Shown here one piece after another: positions 17,079-26,820 of a stretch of 64,000 nt of DNA. The notes beneath the pieces were generated by a model. That model had not been told where the DNA came from. It did not search any database and saw nothing but the letters and a program-made list of their open reading frames with translations. Within the stretch, counting starts at the first letter, position 1; each line of letters begins with the position of its first letter. This stretch comes from Bifidobacterium thermophilum (GTDB taxonomy: Bacteria; Actinomycetota; Actinomycetes; Actinomycetales; Bifidobacteriaceae): assembly GCA_000741495.1 (NCBI GenBank), contig JGZV01000012.1, positions 1 to 64,000 on the forward strand, written 5' to 3'. The position numbers and the translations under genes are program-made.

Positions 17079-17393
17079 ATGGCAACATTCACACGTGAAG
17101 AAATCGAGCATCTGGCCGATTTGGCCAGAATCGCCCTGACGGATGAGGAAATCACCCGTATGCAGAGCGAACTCAACGCCGTCGCCGACGCGATCGACGA
17201 AGTCCAGAAGGTGGCTACGGACGATGTCCCGCCGACGGCCAACCCGGTTCCGCTCGAGGCGTATCTGCGCCCCGACGTCGCCGCGACCCCGCTGACGCAG
17301 GAGGAGGCGCTTGCCGGCGCCCCCCGCGACCGACCAGGGCATGTTCGTCGCCCCGCAGATCCTGGGAGAGTGATCCATGAGCAACGCCACTGA
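17079..17393 (+). CDS. gatC: Asp/Glu-tRNA amidotransferase subunit C, frameshifted near the 3' end
   Basis: GatC holds GatA and GatB together in the enzyme that converts Glu-tRNA(Gln), and often Asp-tRNA(Asn), to the amidated form. Residues 1-81 are normal: [21 protein letters not shown], then [12 protein letters not shown] and [13 protein letters not shown]. After a run of six C at 17320-17325 the frame reads unlike the family and runs to 17393, 17 bases into gatA. Removing one C restores the family ending [15 protein letters not shown] with a stop at 17371-17373, 3 bases before gatA. So the gene has a one-base insertion or a sequencing error. The unshifted product would be 97 residues. Confidence 0.88.
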   Translation: MATFTREEIEHLADLARIALTDEEITRMQSELNAVADAIDEVQKVATDDVPPTANPVPLEAYLRPDVAATPLTQEEALAGAPRDRPGHVRRPADPGRVIHEQRH

Positions 17394-18909
17394 ACTCGTG
17401 AAACTGTCCGCCGCGCAGATGGCGGAGAAAATCCGTTCCAAAGAGGTCTCCAGCCGCGAACTGACCCAAGCGCACCTCGATGTCATCGAGGCCGCCGAAC
17501 CGACGGTCAACGCCTTCCTGCACGTCTCTGATAAGGAGGCGCTCGCCCAGGCTGACGCCTTCGACAAGAAGCTCGCCGAGGGAGATACGGAAGGCCTGCC
17601 GGAGCTTGCCGGCGTGCCGATCGCGATCAAGGACATGATCGTCACCAAGGGAATCCCCACGACCGCCGCCTCGAAGATCCTCGAAGGCTGGGTGCCGCCG
17701 TATGACGCCACGGTTATTGAGAAGATCAAGGCCGCCGGCATGCCGATTCTGGGCAAGACCAACCTTGATGAGTTCGCGCAAGGTTCCTCGACCGAGCATT
17801 CCGCGTTCGGCAACACCCACAACCCGTGGGATGCGACCCGCGTTCCGGGCGGTTCCGGCGGCGGTTCCGCGTCCGCGGTCGGCTCCTATGAGGCGCCGCT
17901 CGCCCTCGGCACCGATACCGGCGGTTCCATCCGTCAGCCGGGTGCGTTCACCGGAACCGTGGGCGTCAAGCCCACCTACGGCGGTGTGAGCCGGTACGGC
18001 GCCATCGCCATGGCGTCCTCGCTCGACCAGATTGGCCCGTGCGGCCGTACCGTGCTGGACACCGCGCTGCTGCACGAGGTCATCGGCGGCAATGATCGCC
18101 GTGACTCCACGTCCATCCCCGCTCCGGTCCCGCCGGTCGCAGCGGCAGCCCGTGAAGGCCTGAAGCGTGACCTGAAGGGCGTGCGCGTCGGCCTGATCAA
18201 GGAAATCGGTGGCGAAGGCTTTGAAGCCGGTGTCGCCGCCCGGTTCAACGAAGCGGTCAAGCTGCTGGAATCCATGGGCGCCGAAGTCAAGGAGGTCAGC
18301 CTCCCGCATCTGCCGTACTCGCTGGGCGCGTACTACATCATCATGCCGTCTGAAGTCAGCTCCAACCTGGCCCGCTACGATGGCATGCGCTACGGCCTGC
18401 GCGTCATGCCGCCTGCCGGTGTGCCGCAGACCTCCGCCAACATGATGGCCTACACGCGTGAAGCCGGGTTCGGCGACGAGGTCAAGCGCCGTATCATCCT
18501 CGGCACGTATGCGCTGTCCGCCGGCTACTACGACGCCTGGTACGGTTCCGCGCAGAAGGTGCGCACCTTGGTGATCGACGACTTCAACAAGGCCTTCGAA
18601 CAGGTTGACGTACTCGTGTCCCCGACCGCTCCGAGCACCGCTTTCCACTTCGGCGAGAAGACCAGCGACCCGCTGTCCATGTATTTGGGCGATGTGGCGA
18701 CCATCCCTGCGAACATGGCCGGCGTGCCCGCCATGTCCATCCCGTGCGGCCTGTCGGATAACGGCATGCCGGTCGGCTTCCAGTTCTTCGCACCGCAGCG
18801 TCACGACGAGGCCATGTACAAGCCCGCCGCCGCATTGGAAGCGGCTTTGGAAGAGCAGTGGGGCGGCAATATCCTCACGAAGATGGCCACGCCGTGGCTG
18901 AACGCCTGA
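17377..18909 (+). CDS. gatA: Asp/Glu-tRNA amidotransferase subunit A
   Basis: 510 residues, an amidase-signature enzyme that releases ammonia from glutamine for tRNA-dependent amidation. The catalytic triad is present: Lys in [10 protein letters not shown], the cis-Ser in the [11 protein letters not shown] block, and the nucleophile Ser in [11 protein letters not shown]. The start ATG has GGGAGAGTGATCC upstream, inside the end of gatC. It sits between gatC and gatB in the usual actinobacterial order, with 19 bases to gatB. Its presence indicates that Gln-tRNA is made by the indirect route. Confidence 0.97.
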   Translation: MSNATELVKLSAAQMAEKIRSKEVSSRELTQAHLDVIEAAEPTVNAFLHVSDKEALAQADAFDKKLAEGDTEGLPELAGVPIAIKDMIVTKGIPTTAASKILEGWVPPYDATVIEKIKAAGMPILGKTNLDEFAQGSSTEHSAFGNTHNPWDATRVPGGSGGGSASAVGSYEAPLALGTDTGGSIRQPGAFTGTVGVKPTYGGVSRYGAIAMASSLDQIGPCGRTVLDTALLHEVIGGNDRRDSTSIPAPVPPVAAAAREGLKRDLKGVRVGLIKEIGGEGFEAGVAARFNEAVKLLESMGAEVKEVSLPHLPYSLGAYYIIMPSEVSSNLARYDGMRYGLRVMPPAGVPQTSANMMAYTREAGFGDEVKRRIILGTYALSAGYYDAWYGSAQKVRTLVIDDFNKAFEQVDVLVSPTAPSTAFHFGEKTSDPLSMYLGDVATIPANMAGVPAMSIPCGLSDNGMPVGFQFFAPQRHDEAMYKPAAALEAALEEQWGGNILTKMATPWLNA

Positions 18910-18928
18910 AACCGGAGGACGAAGACAA

Positions 18929-20425
18929 ATGGCTGAAAAACTGATGAAATTCTCTGAAGCCGTCAAGCGGTTCGACCCGGTGATCGGCTTGGAGACCCAC
19001 GTTGAACTGTGCACGAACACCAAACTGTTCTGCCCGGCACACATCGAGTTCGGCGGCGAACCGAACACCCAGCTGACTCCGGTGAGCCTCGGCCTGCCGG
19101 GAAGCCTGCCGGTGATCAACGAGACCGCCGTCGATTTCGCCATCAAGCTGGGCCTCGCCCTGCACTGCGAAATCGCCGAATGGAGCCAGTTCGCCCGCAA
19201 GAACTACTTCTACCCGGATATGCCGCGAGACTATCAGATCTCGCAGTATGACAAGCCGACCAACGGCAACGGCTACCTGGATGTCGAACTGGATGACGGC
19301 TCGATCTTCCGCGTGCCGATTGAGCGTGCGCATATCGAGGACGACGCCGGCAAGAACACCCACGTGGGTGGTGCCGACGGTCGTATCGAAGGCGCCGATC
19401 ATTCGCTCGTCGACTACAACCGCGCCGGCGTCCCGCTTATCGAGATCGTCACCAAGCCGATCGAGGGTGCGGGCGAGCGCGCCGCGGAAATCGCGGGCGC
19501 CTACATGCGTACGCTGCGTGACATCGTGCGCGCCCTGGGTATTTCCCACGCCCGCATGGAGCAGGGCAATATGCGTGCCGACGTCAACGTGTCGCTGCGC
19601 AACAAGCCCACCGACCCGCTGGGTACGCGTTCGGAAACGAAGAACGTGAACTCCTTCCGTGGCATCGAGAAGACCATCGTCTACGAGATCCGTCGTCAGG
19701 CGGCGCTCTTGAGCGACGGCGGCGAGGTGCTGCAGGAGACCCGCCACTGGGATGAGGCTTCGCAGACCACCGCCGGCGGCCGTCTCAAGACCGACGCTGA
19801 CGATTACCGCTACTTCCCGGATCCCGACCTGGTGATGTTGCATATCACCAAGGAGCATATCGAGCGCATCGCCAAGGATATGCCTGAGATGCCGCGTGAG
19901 CGTCGCAACCGCCTGCAGGGCGAGTGGAAGTTCTCCGATCTCGAGATGCGTGACGTCATCAACGCCGACGCGCTCGACCTGATCGAGGACACCGTCAAGG
20001 CCGGCGCCACCGCTTCCGGTGCGAAGAAGTGGTGGCTCGGCGAGCTGTCGCGTGAGGCGAACGCCAAGGGCGTCTCGCTCGAGGAACTGCCGATCACCCC
20101 TGCCGATGTCGCCGAAGTCGAGAAGCTCATCGCTTCCGGCAAGCTCAACGACAAGCTCGCGAAGAAGACCGTCTCCGGTGTGCTTGCCGGCGAAGGCACC
20201 CCGGACGAGGTCGTCAAGAAGCACGGCTATGAGGTCGTCCAGGACACGGGCGCGCTCGAAGCCGCGGTGGACAAGGCACTCGCCGACAACCCCGACATCG
20301 TCGAGAAGCTCAAGAGCGGCAACATGAAGCCGATGGGAGCGATTATCGGTGCCGTGATGCGCGCGACAAAGGGCCAGGCTGACGCCAAGGCGGTCAGCGG
20401 ATTGGTCATGAAGAAGCTGCACTGA
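18929..20425 (+). CDS. gatB: Asp/Glu-tRNA amidotransferase subunit B
   Basis: 498 residues. The cradle domain opens [21 protein letters not shown] and contains [12 protein letters not shown] and [16 protein letters not shown]; the helical and YqeY-like tail (about 350-498) binds tRNA and ends [17 protein letters not shown]. GatB phosphorylates and amidates the misacylated tRNA with ammonia from GatA. CCGGAGGACG precedes the ATG. It is the last gene of gatCAB; a 15-bp terminator follows. Confidence 0.97.
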   Translation: MAEKLMKFSEAVKRFDPVIGLETHVELCTNTKLFCPAHIEFGGEPNTQLTPVSLGLPGSLPVINETAVDFAIKLGLALHCEIAEWSQFARKNYFYPDMPRDYQISQYDKPTNGNGYLDVELDDGSIFRVPIERAHIEDDAGKNTHVGGADGRIEGADHSLVDYNRAGVPLIEIVTKPIEGAGERAAEIAGAYMRTLRDIVRALGISHARMEQGNMRADVNVSLRNKPTDPLGTRSETKNVNSFRGIEKTIVYEIRRQAALLSDGGEVLQETRHWDEASQTTAGGRLKTDADDYRYFPDPDLVMLHITKEHIERIAKDMPEMPRERRNRLQGEWKFSDLEMRDVINADALDLIEDTVKAGATASGAKKWWLGELSREANAKGVSLEELPITPADVAEVEKLIASGKLNDKLAKKTVSGVLAGEGTPDEVVKKHGYEVVQDTGALEAAVDKALADNPDIVEKLKSGNMKPMGAIIGAVMRATKGQADAKAVSGLVMKKLH

Positions 20426-20497
20426 GCGGATCGGGTTGAGCGACCGCGCTGAGCGTGCTGAATGAGCACGGTTGTGCAGCCGCTTGACATCACCAAA

Positions 20498-20533
20498 GAC
20501 AGCCCCACAGAGCCAACACTCTGTGGGGCTGTC
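20498..20533 (+). terminator. gatCAB terminator
   Basis: GACAGCCCCACAGAG pairs perfectly with CTCTGTGGGGCTGTC over a CCAACA loop: 15-bp stem. Confidence 0.85.
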
Positions 20534-20556
20534 GTATACCCACCGACCCCTCTCTG

Positions 20557-20596
20557 CTTCTGCCGACGCTGGGACACTTCTGAGCGTCGGCAGAAG
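20557..20596. repeat. Hairpin repeat family A, copy 2
   Basis: CTTCTGCCGACGCT (20557-20570) and AGCGTCGGCAGAAG (20583-20596) form a perfect 14-bp stem with a 12-nt loop. It lies just after the gatCAB terminator. Confidence 0.75.
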
Positions 20597-20743
20597 GTGC
20601 GGATCGGGACCATGGCGCGTTTGAGGGCATCGCGAGGGGCGTGTATTCGCATGTTCCGTACAAGTTCACCCCAAATCCTGCAAATTGTTGCGTATCTCGC
20701 TAGAATAAGATCGTATTGGTTCCGCTTATGAGGATGAAAGCGA

Positions 20744-21877
20744 ATGTCTGAACAAACTGAGTCTGTGGTGGGCAGCGCAGCAGACGGCGATGAACGCCGC
20801 GTATTGCCGCCCCGGATCACTATTCCACCGATTCGCGGCGAAATGGTGCATCTGCGTCCGGCGGTGCTTGACGATTTGGAACGTCTTGACCAGCTCGACG
20901 CGTTTTACAACGCATCCGGCATCACCGGCAAGGATCGAGCATCCGAACGTGCCGCCGTCAACGCATGGGTGCGTCGCTCGGTCGCATGGTCCGAAGGACG
21001 TGCGTCCGCTGAACCCGGTGTCGGCGACCCCGAATCCCGTCCGACTATCGCATGGGCGATTCTCACCGACGCCGACCGTGATGGTGATGGTGTCGTCGAC
21101 GCTGAGGCGACCGACAATGTCATCGGCATGATTTTCCTTATCGATATTGACGGATGGTCGCGTTCCGCACGCATCCAAGTGGTGCTCGGCAAGGATTACC
21201 GTGGCCGCGGCTACTCACGTGACGCGATGCCACGCGTCATGACGTTCGGTTTCGCGCCTCGCCCGGCAGGCTTGGGCATGCATCGCATCTGGGTTGCGGT
21301 GCCGGAAAAGAACACGCGCTCACTGTCCGTGTACCAGTCGCTCGGGTTCATCCCGTCCGGCACGTCGCGTGACGCGTTGTGGGATGCCGAAAACAATAAG
21401 TATCAGGATCTCATCGTCATGGATATGCTCACCGACGAGTATGACCCGATTCATTCGCTTGAAGTGTTCGGCATGCACGTGTTCGAAGACAATCCAGGTG
21501 TCAAAGAGGCGTTGAGTGCGCGTGAACACTCGCTGGCAATCCGCCAGCATGTGCATTCTGCCGATGATACCGGTACGCCGGCTGCGGGTGACACCGTTCA
21601 AACGCCTAGGAGTGAGCCTGTCGTACAACCTCAAGAACCCCAATCTGCGCATGTCGTCACTGCCGACGCAGCCGTGCAAGCGGATCTGTCGCCTGTTGCC
21701 GCACTGGCGGCAAGTATAGCCGCCGAAGACGCCGATCAGTCAGGCAAGCAAAGCCATCATACCCTTGAAGGTGAAGAGCATTGGCCGCACAGCTCGCATG
21801 ACCGTCAGCCGTCGAAGCAGGCGTGGTGGCGTACTATCGGACACAAACGTGAACGCAGGACGGAGGGTGACGTATGA
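20744..21877 (+). CDS. GNAT family N-acetyltransferase with disordered C-terminal tail
   Basis: 377 residues. The N-terminal half is a RimJ/RimL-like acetyltransferase: VHLRPAVLDDLERL opens it, RIQVVLGKDYRGRGYSRDAM holds the acetyl-CoA Q/RxxGxG/A loop, and WVAVPEKNTRSLSVYQSLGF completes the fold. From about residue 255 the protein is low-complexity, rich in Ala, Gln, Pro and His, with a basic end. The acceptor is unknown. ATGAGGATGAAAG lies upstream of the ATG; TAGAAT at 20701-20706 may be the -10. It overlaps the DUF2469 gene by 4 bases. Confidence 0.82.
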   Translation: MSEQTESVVGSAADGDERRVLPPRITIPPIRGEMVHLRPAVLDDLERLDQLDAFYNASGITGKDRASERAAVNAWVRRSVAWSEGRASAEPGVGDPESRPTIAWAILTDADRDGDGVVDAEATDNVIGMIFLIDIDGWSRSARIQVVLGKDYRGRGYSRDAMPRVMTFGFAPRPAGLGMHRIWVAVPEKNTRSLSVYQSLGFIPSGTSRDALWDAENNKYQDLIVMDMLTDEYDPIHSLEVFGMHVFEDNPGVKEALSAREHSLAIRQHVHSADDTGTPAAGDTVQTPRSEPVVQPQEPQSAHVVTADAAVQADLSPVAALAASIAAEDADQSGKQSHHTLEGEEHWPHSSHDRQPSKQAWWRTIGHKRERRTEGDV

Positions 21878-22188
21878 GTGCGGAAGATCTTGACAACTAT
21901 GAGACCGACGCCGAACTGGCCTTGTACAAGGAATACCGTGACGTCATCAAACTGTTCACCTACGTGGTGGAGACGGAGCGCCGCTTCTACCTGGCGAATA
22001 AGGTTGATTTCAACGTGCGTTCCGCCGGACAGGACGTGTATTTTGACGTGCAGCTGACGGATGCGTGGGTGTGGGATGTCTACCGTTCCTCCCGGTTCGT
22101 CAAAAGCGTGCGTATCGTCACGTTTAAGGATGTCAATGTCGAAGAGGTGCAGAAAACCGATATTGATATCCCCGATTCCCTGACATGA
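21874..22188 (+). CDS. DUF2469 family protein
   Basis: 104 residues matching the actinobacteria-specific DUF2469 family along its length: MSAEDLDNYETDAELALYKEYRD, YVVETERRFYLANKVDFNVR, FDVQLTDAWVWDVYR and VKSVRIVTFKDVNVEE. In other actinobacteria it is usually near rnhB or lepB; here it is translationally coupled (ATGA) to a GNAT gene. Its function is unknown. The high conservation argues for a core role. Confidence 0.93.
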   Translation: MSAEDLDNYETDAELALYKEYRDVIKLFTYVVETERRFYLANKVDFNVRSAGQDVYFDVQLTDAWVWDVYRSSRFVKSVRIVTFKDVNVEEVQKTDIDIPDSLT

Positions 22189-22195
22189 CGCTCCG

Positions 22196-22233
22196 CCGCC
22201 CACCGTACCGTGATACGTCGGTACGGTGGGCGG
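22196..22233 (+). terminator. Hairpin terminator after DUF2469
   Basis: CCGCCCACCGTACC (22196-22209) and GGTACGGTGGGCGG (22220-22233) form a perfect 14-bp stem. Confidence 0.8.
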
Positions 22234-22348
22234 GCTGGGTGATAGCATGGCTTGCGGTTTATTCGTGTATGTTTATCTGCTTTGGTGTTCATGATGCGCT
22301 GAAGCGTGTAGAATTTCACCGATTTGTTGTATTGTTCAGGAGGTCATT

Positions 22349-23938
22349 GTGGCACACAAACAGTCCGTCGTGATTATCGGCGGTGGCCCCGCGGGTCTTA
22401 CTGCCGCGTGGGAACTGGTGAAGGAAGGCGGCGCCGAACAGTACGACGTGACCGTGCTTGAGGAGACCCACGAATTCGGCGGTATCTCACGTACCGTGAA
22501 GCATAACGGCAACCGCATGGATATTGGCGGGCATCGCTTCTTCTCTAAGGATGACCGCATCATGGATTGGTGGAAGGATGTGCTGCCGCTGCAAGGCGCC
22601 CCCTCCTATGATGACAAGAAGCTCGGCCGTCACCATGACCTGGAGCCCGGCGGACCGGATCCTGAGACCACTGACGAAGTGATGCTCAAACGTCACCGTG
22701 TTTCCCGTATCTTCTGGAACCATCATTTCTTCGATTACCCGATTTCCTTGTCGCCGAACACGCTGAAGGCGATGGGCTTCAAACTCACCATGCAGGCAGG
22801 GTTCAGCTATTTGAAGTCCGTGTTCCACAAGCTGCCGGAAACGAATCTGGAAAATTTCTATATCAACCGGTTCGGCCGCAAACTGTATTCGATGTTCTTC
22901 GAAGGCTATACGGAGAAGCTGTGGGGCCGTCACCCCAGCCAGATTTCCGCTGATTGGGGCGCACAGCGTGTCAAGGGGCTGAGCATCCTTGAAGTGCTGA
23001 AGAACGCGTTCCAGAAGCTGCTGCCGAAGAAGCGCAGCAGCCAAGAGGTCGAAACCTCCCTGATTGAGGAATTCTGGTATCCGAAGTACGGTCCGGGTCA
23101 GCTGTGGGAAACCGTGGAACGCCGGTGCGAGAACGCCGGTGTCAAGGTGGTTACGGATGCGAAGGTCGTGGAAGTCCGCCAGCAGGAGGGGCGTATCTCC
23201 TCCGTGGTGTATCAGAACGCCGCCGGTGAGCGTACCGAGCTGGTTGCGGATCAGTTCATCTCGTCCATGCCGGTCAAGGATCTGGTCGAGGCGATTGACG
23301 CGTCGGACACTCCCGCTCCCAAGGATATGACCGCCGTGGCTGAGGGCCTGCCGTACCGTGACTTTGTGACGGTCGGTCTGCTGGTCAAGCATCTTCGCTT
23401 GAGGAACACGACCGACATCCCGACGCTCGGCAACCCGCCGATTGTGCCGGATTGCTGGATTTACGTGCAGGATCCAGGCTATAAGGTCGGCCGCATCCAG
23501 GTGTTCAACAACTGGAGCCCGTACCTGGTCAAGGATGTCGACGACACGGTGTGGATCGGTCTCGAATACTTCTGCAAGGAAGGCGACGACTTCTGGAACA
23601 TGTCCGAAGAGGAAGCCAAGAAGTTCGCCATCGAGGAAATGACCCGCATGCGTGTGATCAACGGTCCGCAGGACGTGCTTGACGCGCATCGTGAGCGTGT
23701 CAAGAAAGCGTATCCGGCGTATTTCGATACGTACGCCCAGATGCCTGATCTGATCGAATATCTTGACTCCTTCGGCAACCTGTATTGCGTGGGTCGCAAC
23801 GGCCAGCACCGGTACAACAATATGGACCATTCGATGGCTACGGCGATTGAGGCTGTCGGCAATATCAAGTCCGGCAAGACGTCGAAGCGTAACGTGTGGT
23901 CGGTGAACACCGATAAGTCCTATCACGAGAAGAAGTAG
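22349..23938 (+). CDS. FAD-dependent amine-oxidase-fold oxidoreductase
   Basis: 529 residues. The Rossmann dinucleotide motif VVIIGGGPAGLTAAWEL is at residues 7-23, followed by FGGISRTVKHNGNRMDIGGHRFFSKDD, the second FAD contact typical of protoporphyrinogen-oxidase/UDP-galactopyranose-mutase-like proteins (shown here in two overlapping parts). The C-terminal GRNGQHRYNNMDHSMATAI closes the FAD site. Homologues sit in cell-wall or glycan loci, where they are thought to act on nucleotide sugars or lipids, but the substrate here is not known. The start is GTG 22349 with CAGGAGG 5 nt upstream. Monocistronic, with terminators on both sides. Confidence 0.82.
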   Translation: MAHKQSVVIIGGGPAGLTAAWELVKEGGAEQYDVTVLEETHEFGGISRTVKHNGNRMDIGGHRFFSKDDRIMDWWKDVLPLQGAPSYDDKKLGRHHDLEPGGPDPETTDEVMLKRHRVSRIFWNHHFFDYPISLSPNTLKAMGFKLTMQAGFSYLKSVFHKLPETNLENFYINRFGRKLYSMFFEGYTEKLWGRHPSQISADWGAQRVKGLSILEVLKNAFQKLLPKKRSSQEVETSLIEEFWYPKYGPGQLWETVERRCENAGVKVVTDAKVVEVRQQEGRISSVVYQNAAGERTELVADQFISSMPVKDLVEAIDASDTPAPKDMTAVAEGLPYRDFVTVGLLVKHLRLRNTTDIPTLGNPPIVPDCWIYVQDPGYKVGRIQVFNNWSPYLVKDVDDTVWIGLEYFCKEGDDFWNMSEEEAKKFAIEEMTRMRVINGPQDVLDAHRERVKKAYPAYFDTYAQMPDLIEYLDSFGNLYCVGRNGQHRYNNMDHSMATAIEAVGNIKSGKTSKRNVWSVNTDKSYHEKK

Positions 23939-23950
23939 CGGCTGCCGGTT

Positions 23951-23990
23951 GCAACGGCCCGCCATCCCAAAGTGGATGGCGGGCCGTTGC
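23951..23990 (+). terminator. Intrinsic terminator
   Basis: GCAACGGCCCGCCATCC pairs perfectly over 17 bp with 23974-23990; TGTTGTTG follows. Confidence 0.9.
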
Positions 23991-24212
23991 TGTTGTTGCA
24001 GGCATGATGACAAGCGCATGCCAAGCGGTGCCTGTACTGCCGTATCGTGGGCGGCGTGTTGCATCGGTCAGGCCTCCGTTGTACAGTGAGGAACGTCTGA
24101 TAAGGTTTTCAAAACCGTGATAATCAGGCGTTCATCGCGGGTTTTTCCGCATCTTGTCATACAGCTCGCCGGCGTAGTGTCGGTAGAAGCCAAGGAAAGG
24201 CAACATTAGGCA

Positions 24213-26189
24213 ATGAGCCAAAATCTTGAGGATATGAAGCTGCCTGAGCTCAGGGAGCTTGCCAAGCAGATGGGTCTTCGCGGCACATCGACCATGCGTA
24301 AGCCCCAGCTGCTCGCAACGTTGCAGGCGGCTCGCAGCGGAGGGGAGGCGCCTGCCGGCGTGACCGTGCGTGTACCGAAAACAGTGAAGAAAACCGAGGC
24401 GCCGGCGCCTGCTGTACGCGAATCATCATTGGAGACGGAAAACGAGCCGTCTGCCGCACCGGTGAAGGCTGCGAAATCCGAGGAGCAGACGCAAAGCGAA
24501 CCCGTGCGCGTGCCTGCCGCTCACACTGAGGCGATTTCTCCGATGGAGGGTGAATTGCAGATGCCTCGCGTGCATGAGCGTCGCGCCCGTCGTCGTGGCG
24601 CTTCCGAGGAAGCCGCAGCAGACGAAGTGCTCGCCCAGCTTGATCTTGATGGCGGTGAAAGTCCGCGGATGCGTCGTCGTGGTGTTGACCGTGGCGACGT
24701 GCACCGTCGTGGTGGTCGTGCCGATTCCAGTGTCGAGGAACGTGAGGAAGAAGCGGTGCGCGACCTGGATGATATTCTGGCAAGTCTGCCGGCGCAGAAG
24801 AACGAGGAGCATGCCGGTGACGAGCGTGCTTTCGGCCATCGTCGTGGTGTCGGACGCGTCGAGCGTGACCGCGCCGAACGTGCGGATCGCAACGATCGTA
24901 ATGATCGTAATGATCGTAACGACCGCGGTGAGCGTGACCGCGCCGACCGTAATGATCGCAACGACCGGCGCAACAACCGTCGTATGCGCGGCGGGCGTGA
25001 TTATGATGATCGCCGCGGCGAACAGGACAAGTCGGATGATCTCGTCCCGGTCGCCGGTATTGTCGACGTGCTGGACTCGTACGCGTTCATCCGTACGTCC
25101 GGATATCTTCCCGGTCCCAACGACGTATATGTTTCTATGGGACAGGTCAAGAAGTATGGCCTGCGTAAGGGTGATGCCGTGCAAGGCACGATTCGTACGC
25201 CGCGTGAAGGCGAGCGTCGCACCCAGCGTCAGAAGTTCGTGCCGCTTCAAGCGATTAACAGCGTCAACGGCATGAGCGTTGATGAGGCTGCGAACCGTCC
25301 GCAATTCGCCAAGCTCACCCCGCTGTACCCGCAGGAGCGGTTGCGTCAGGAAACCACGCCGAACAAGCTGATTGGACGAATCATTGATCTGGTCGCCCCA
25401 ATCGGCAAGGGTCAGCGTGGCTTGATTGTTTCCCCGCCGAAGGCTGGTAAGACCATCACGTTGCAGGCTATCGCGAACGCGATTACCGTGAATAATCCGG
25501 AAGTCCATCTTATGGTCGTGCTCGTGGACGAGCGTCCGGAAGAGGTCACGGATATGGAACGCACCGTGCAAGGTGAAGTGATTTCCTCGACTTTCGACCG
25601 TCCGGCTTCCGACCATACGATGGTCGCCGAACTAGCGATTGAACGTGCGAAGCGTCTGGTCGAGCTCGGTCAGGATGTGGTCGTGCTGCTGGATTCGATG
25701 ACCCGTCTGGCGCGCGCCTACAATATCGCCGCCCCGGCGTCCGGGCGTATCCTGTCCGGCGGTGTGGATGCGCAGGCGTTGTACCCGCCGAAGAAGTTCT
25801 TCGGTGCGGCACGCAATATCGAAAACGGTGGTTCGCTCACCATCATTTCGACCGCACTGGTGGAAACCGGTTCGAAGATGGACGAAGTGATTTTCGAGGA
25901 GTTCAAGGGCACCGGCAATATGGAACTGCGGTTGAGCCGCGACCTGGCGGACAAGCGCATGTTCCCGGCTGTGGACATCAACGCGTCCGGCACCCGTCGC
26001 GAGGAGCTGATTACTCCGCCGCAGGAGCTGCCGATCATCTACCGTCTGCGTCGACTGTTCGGCGGGCTTGAACCCGAACAGGCGTATCAGGCGCTCGTAC
26101 CGCGGCTCAAGAAGACGCCGAGCAACCGCGATTTCCTGAAGGCGCTGGTACAGCAGTCGGGTGCGGGATCATCATCCTCCTCGAACTGA
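24213..26189 (+). CDS. rho: Transcription termination factor Rho
   Basis: 658 residues. The Rho_N helical domain ([20 protein letters not shown]) is followed by a long low-complexity insertion (about 50-270) rich in Arg, Asp and Asn, including repeated R-N-D triplets near 225-255. Then come the cold-shock RNA-binding domain ([20 protein letters not shown]), the ATPase core with Walker A PPKAGKT (about 408-414), [23 protein letters not shown] and the C-terminal hexamer region. Rho unwinds RNA and releases RNA polymerase. Long basic insertions are known in high-GC actinobacterial Rho and add RNA contacts. ATG 24213 has AAGGAAAGGC upstream. A wobble-paired hairpin follows the gene. Confidence 0.97.
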   Translation: MSQNLEDMKLPELRELAKQMGLRGTSTMRKPQLLATLQAARSGGEAPAGVTVRVPKTVKKTEAPAPAVRESSLETENEPSAAPVKAAKSEEQTQSEPVRVPAAHTEAISPMEGELQMPRVHERRARRRGASEEAAADEVLAQLDLDGGESPRMRRRGVDRGDVHRRGGRADSSVEEREEEAVRDLDDILASLPAQKNEEHAGDERAFGHRRGVGRVERDRAERADRNDRNDRNDRNDRGERDRADRNDRNDRRNNRRMRGGRDYDDRRGEQDKSDDLVPVAGIVDVLDSYAFIRTSGYLPGPNDVYVSMGQVKKYGLRKGDAVQGTIRTPREGERRTQRQKFVPLQAINSVNGMSVDEAANRPQFAKLTPLYPQERLRQETTPNKLIGRIIDLVAPIGKGQRGLIVSPPKAGKTITLQAIANAITVNNPEVHLMVVLVDERPEEVTDMERTVQGEVISSTFDRPASDHTMVAELAIERAKRLVELGQDVVVLLDSMTRLARAYNIAAPASGRILSGGVDAQALYPPKKFFGAARNIENGGSLTIISTALVETGSKMDEVIFEEFKGTGNMELRLSRDLADKRMFPAVDINASGTRREELITPPQELPIIYRLRRLFGGLEPEQAYQALVPRLKKTPSNRDFLKALVQQSGAGSSSSSN

Positions 26190-26235
26190 CGGAACCAGAG
26201 GCGTGCCGACCGATTCGGACGCTGACGGTGACATC

Positions 26236-26264
26236 ATGGCGGATCGCTGCTGGCGGTCCGCCAT
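26236..26264 (+). terminator. Hairpin after rho
   Basis: ATGGCGGATCG (26236-26246) pairs with CGGTCCGCCAT (26254-26264), one G-T wobble, 7-nt loop. Confidence 0.6.
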
Positions 26265-26309
26265 TCTCGTATGAGACAGTGAATCCCCACGTTGGTAAGG
26301 CAAGACTGA

Positions 26310-26315
26310 TAATCT
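26310..26315 (+). promoter_or_regulatory. Putative -10 box, leaderless start
   Basis: TAATCT, 7 nt before ATG 26323; no Shine-Dalgarno sequence. Confidence 0.5.
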
Positions 26316-26322
26316 GGAACGT

Positions 26323-26715
26323 ATGAACGATTCCGAACATGGTGATTGGCAGGATACGACCATTGACTCCGCCCAAGCGCAGGAGCACCCGGAAGTTGCG
26401 CAGGCGGTACGGAAAATCAAAGAGTTGCGCCAGTCCATTGACAATGTGGACACGGCTATCGTCTCGCTGCTCGCGGAACGGTTCAAATGCACGTCAGAAG
26501 TCGGCGTGCTCAAAGCGCAGGCAGGGTTTGCGCCGGCGGATTGGAAACGTGAGGACGCGCAAATCAAGCGGTTGCATCAGGTGGCTGAACAGGCTGGCCT
26601 TGACCCGCAGATCGCGGAAATGTACCGGGAGTTTGTGGTTACGGAAGCCAAGAAACGGCATCAGCGTATCGCCGACGCGGGTGGAGACCCCGGCGTGCTT
26701 GACATTTTCGCATGA
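26323..26715 (+). CDS. Chorismate mutase (AroQ class)
   Basis: 130 residues, helical. After about 25 acidic residues the AroQ domain runs KIKELRQSIDNVDTAIVSLLAERFKCTSEVG (in two parts, helix 1), then KREDAQIKRLHQVAEQAGLD and YREFVVTEAKKRHQRI. The catalytic Arg of helix 1, Lys of the second region and the Arg/Glu pair fit the mono-functional actinobacterial type. It converts chorismate to prephenate for Phe and Tyr synthesis. No secretion signal. The start has a TAATCT -10 seven nt upstream and appears leaderless. It is not next to other aromatic genes. Confidence 0.92.
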   Translation: MNDSEHGDWQDTTIDSAQAQEHPEVAQAVRKIKELRQSIDNVDTAIVSLLAERFKCTSEVGVLKAQAGFAPADWKREDAQIKRLHQVAEQAGLDPQIAEMYREFVVTEAKKRHQRIADAGGDPGVLDIFA

Positions 26716-26820
26716 GCAAGGGGCGAGGCGCGGCGATTGTGCCAAGCCGCTGCATCCGGCTGCGGATCGGAGGTGTGAGCCGGAGACGATAGACATGGAA
26801 TCAAGGAGAATACGACACTG

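Noticed and set aside
17215..20422. Long minus-strand frames across gatA and gatB
   Set aside because: Shadows; both genes have full catalytic motifs on the plus strand.
24888..24970. Short regular repeats considered as a CRISPR array
   Set aside because: Units are 9 bp, in frame, within rho, and encode R-N-D triplets; there are no spacers.
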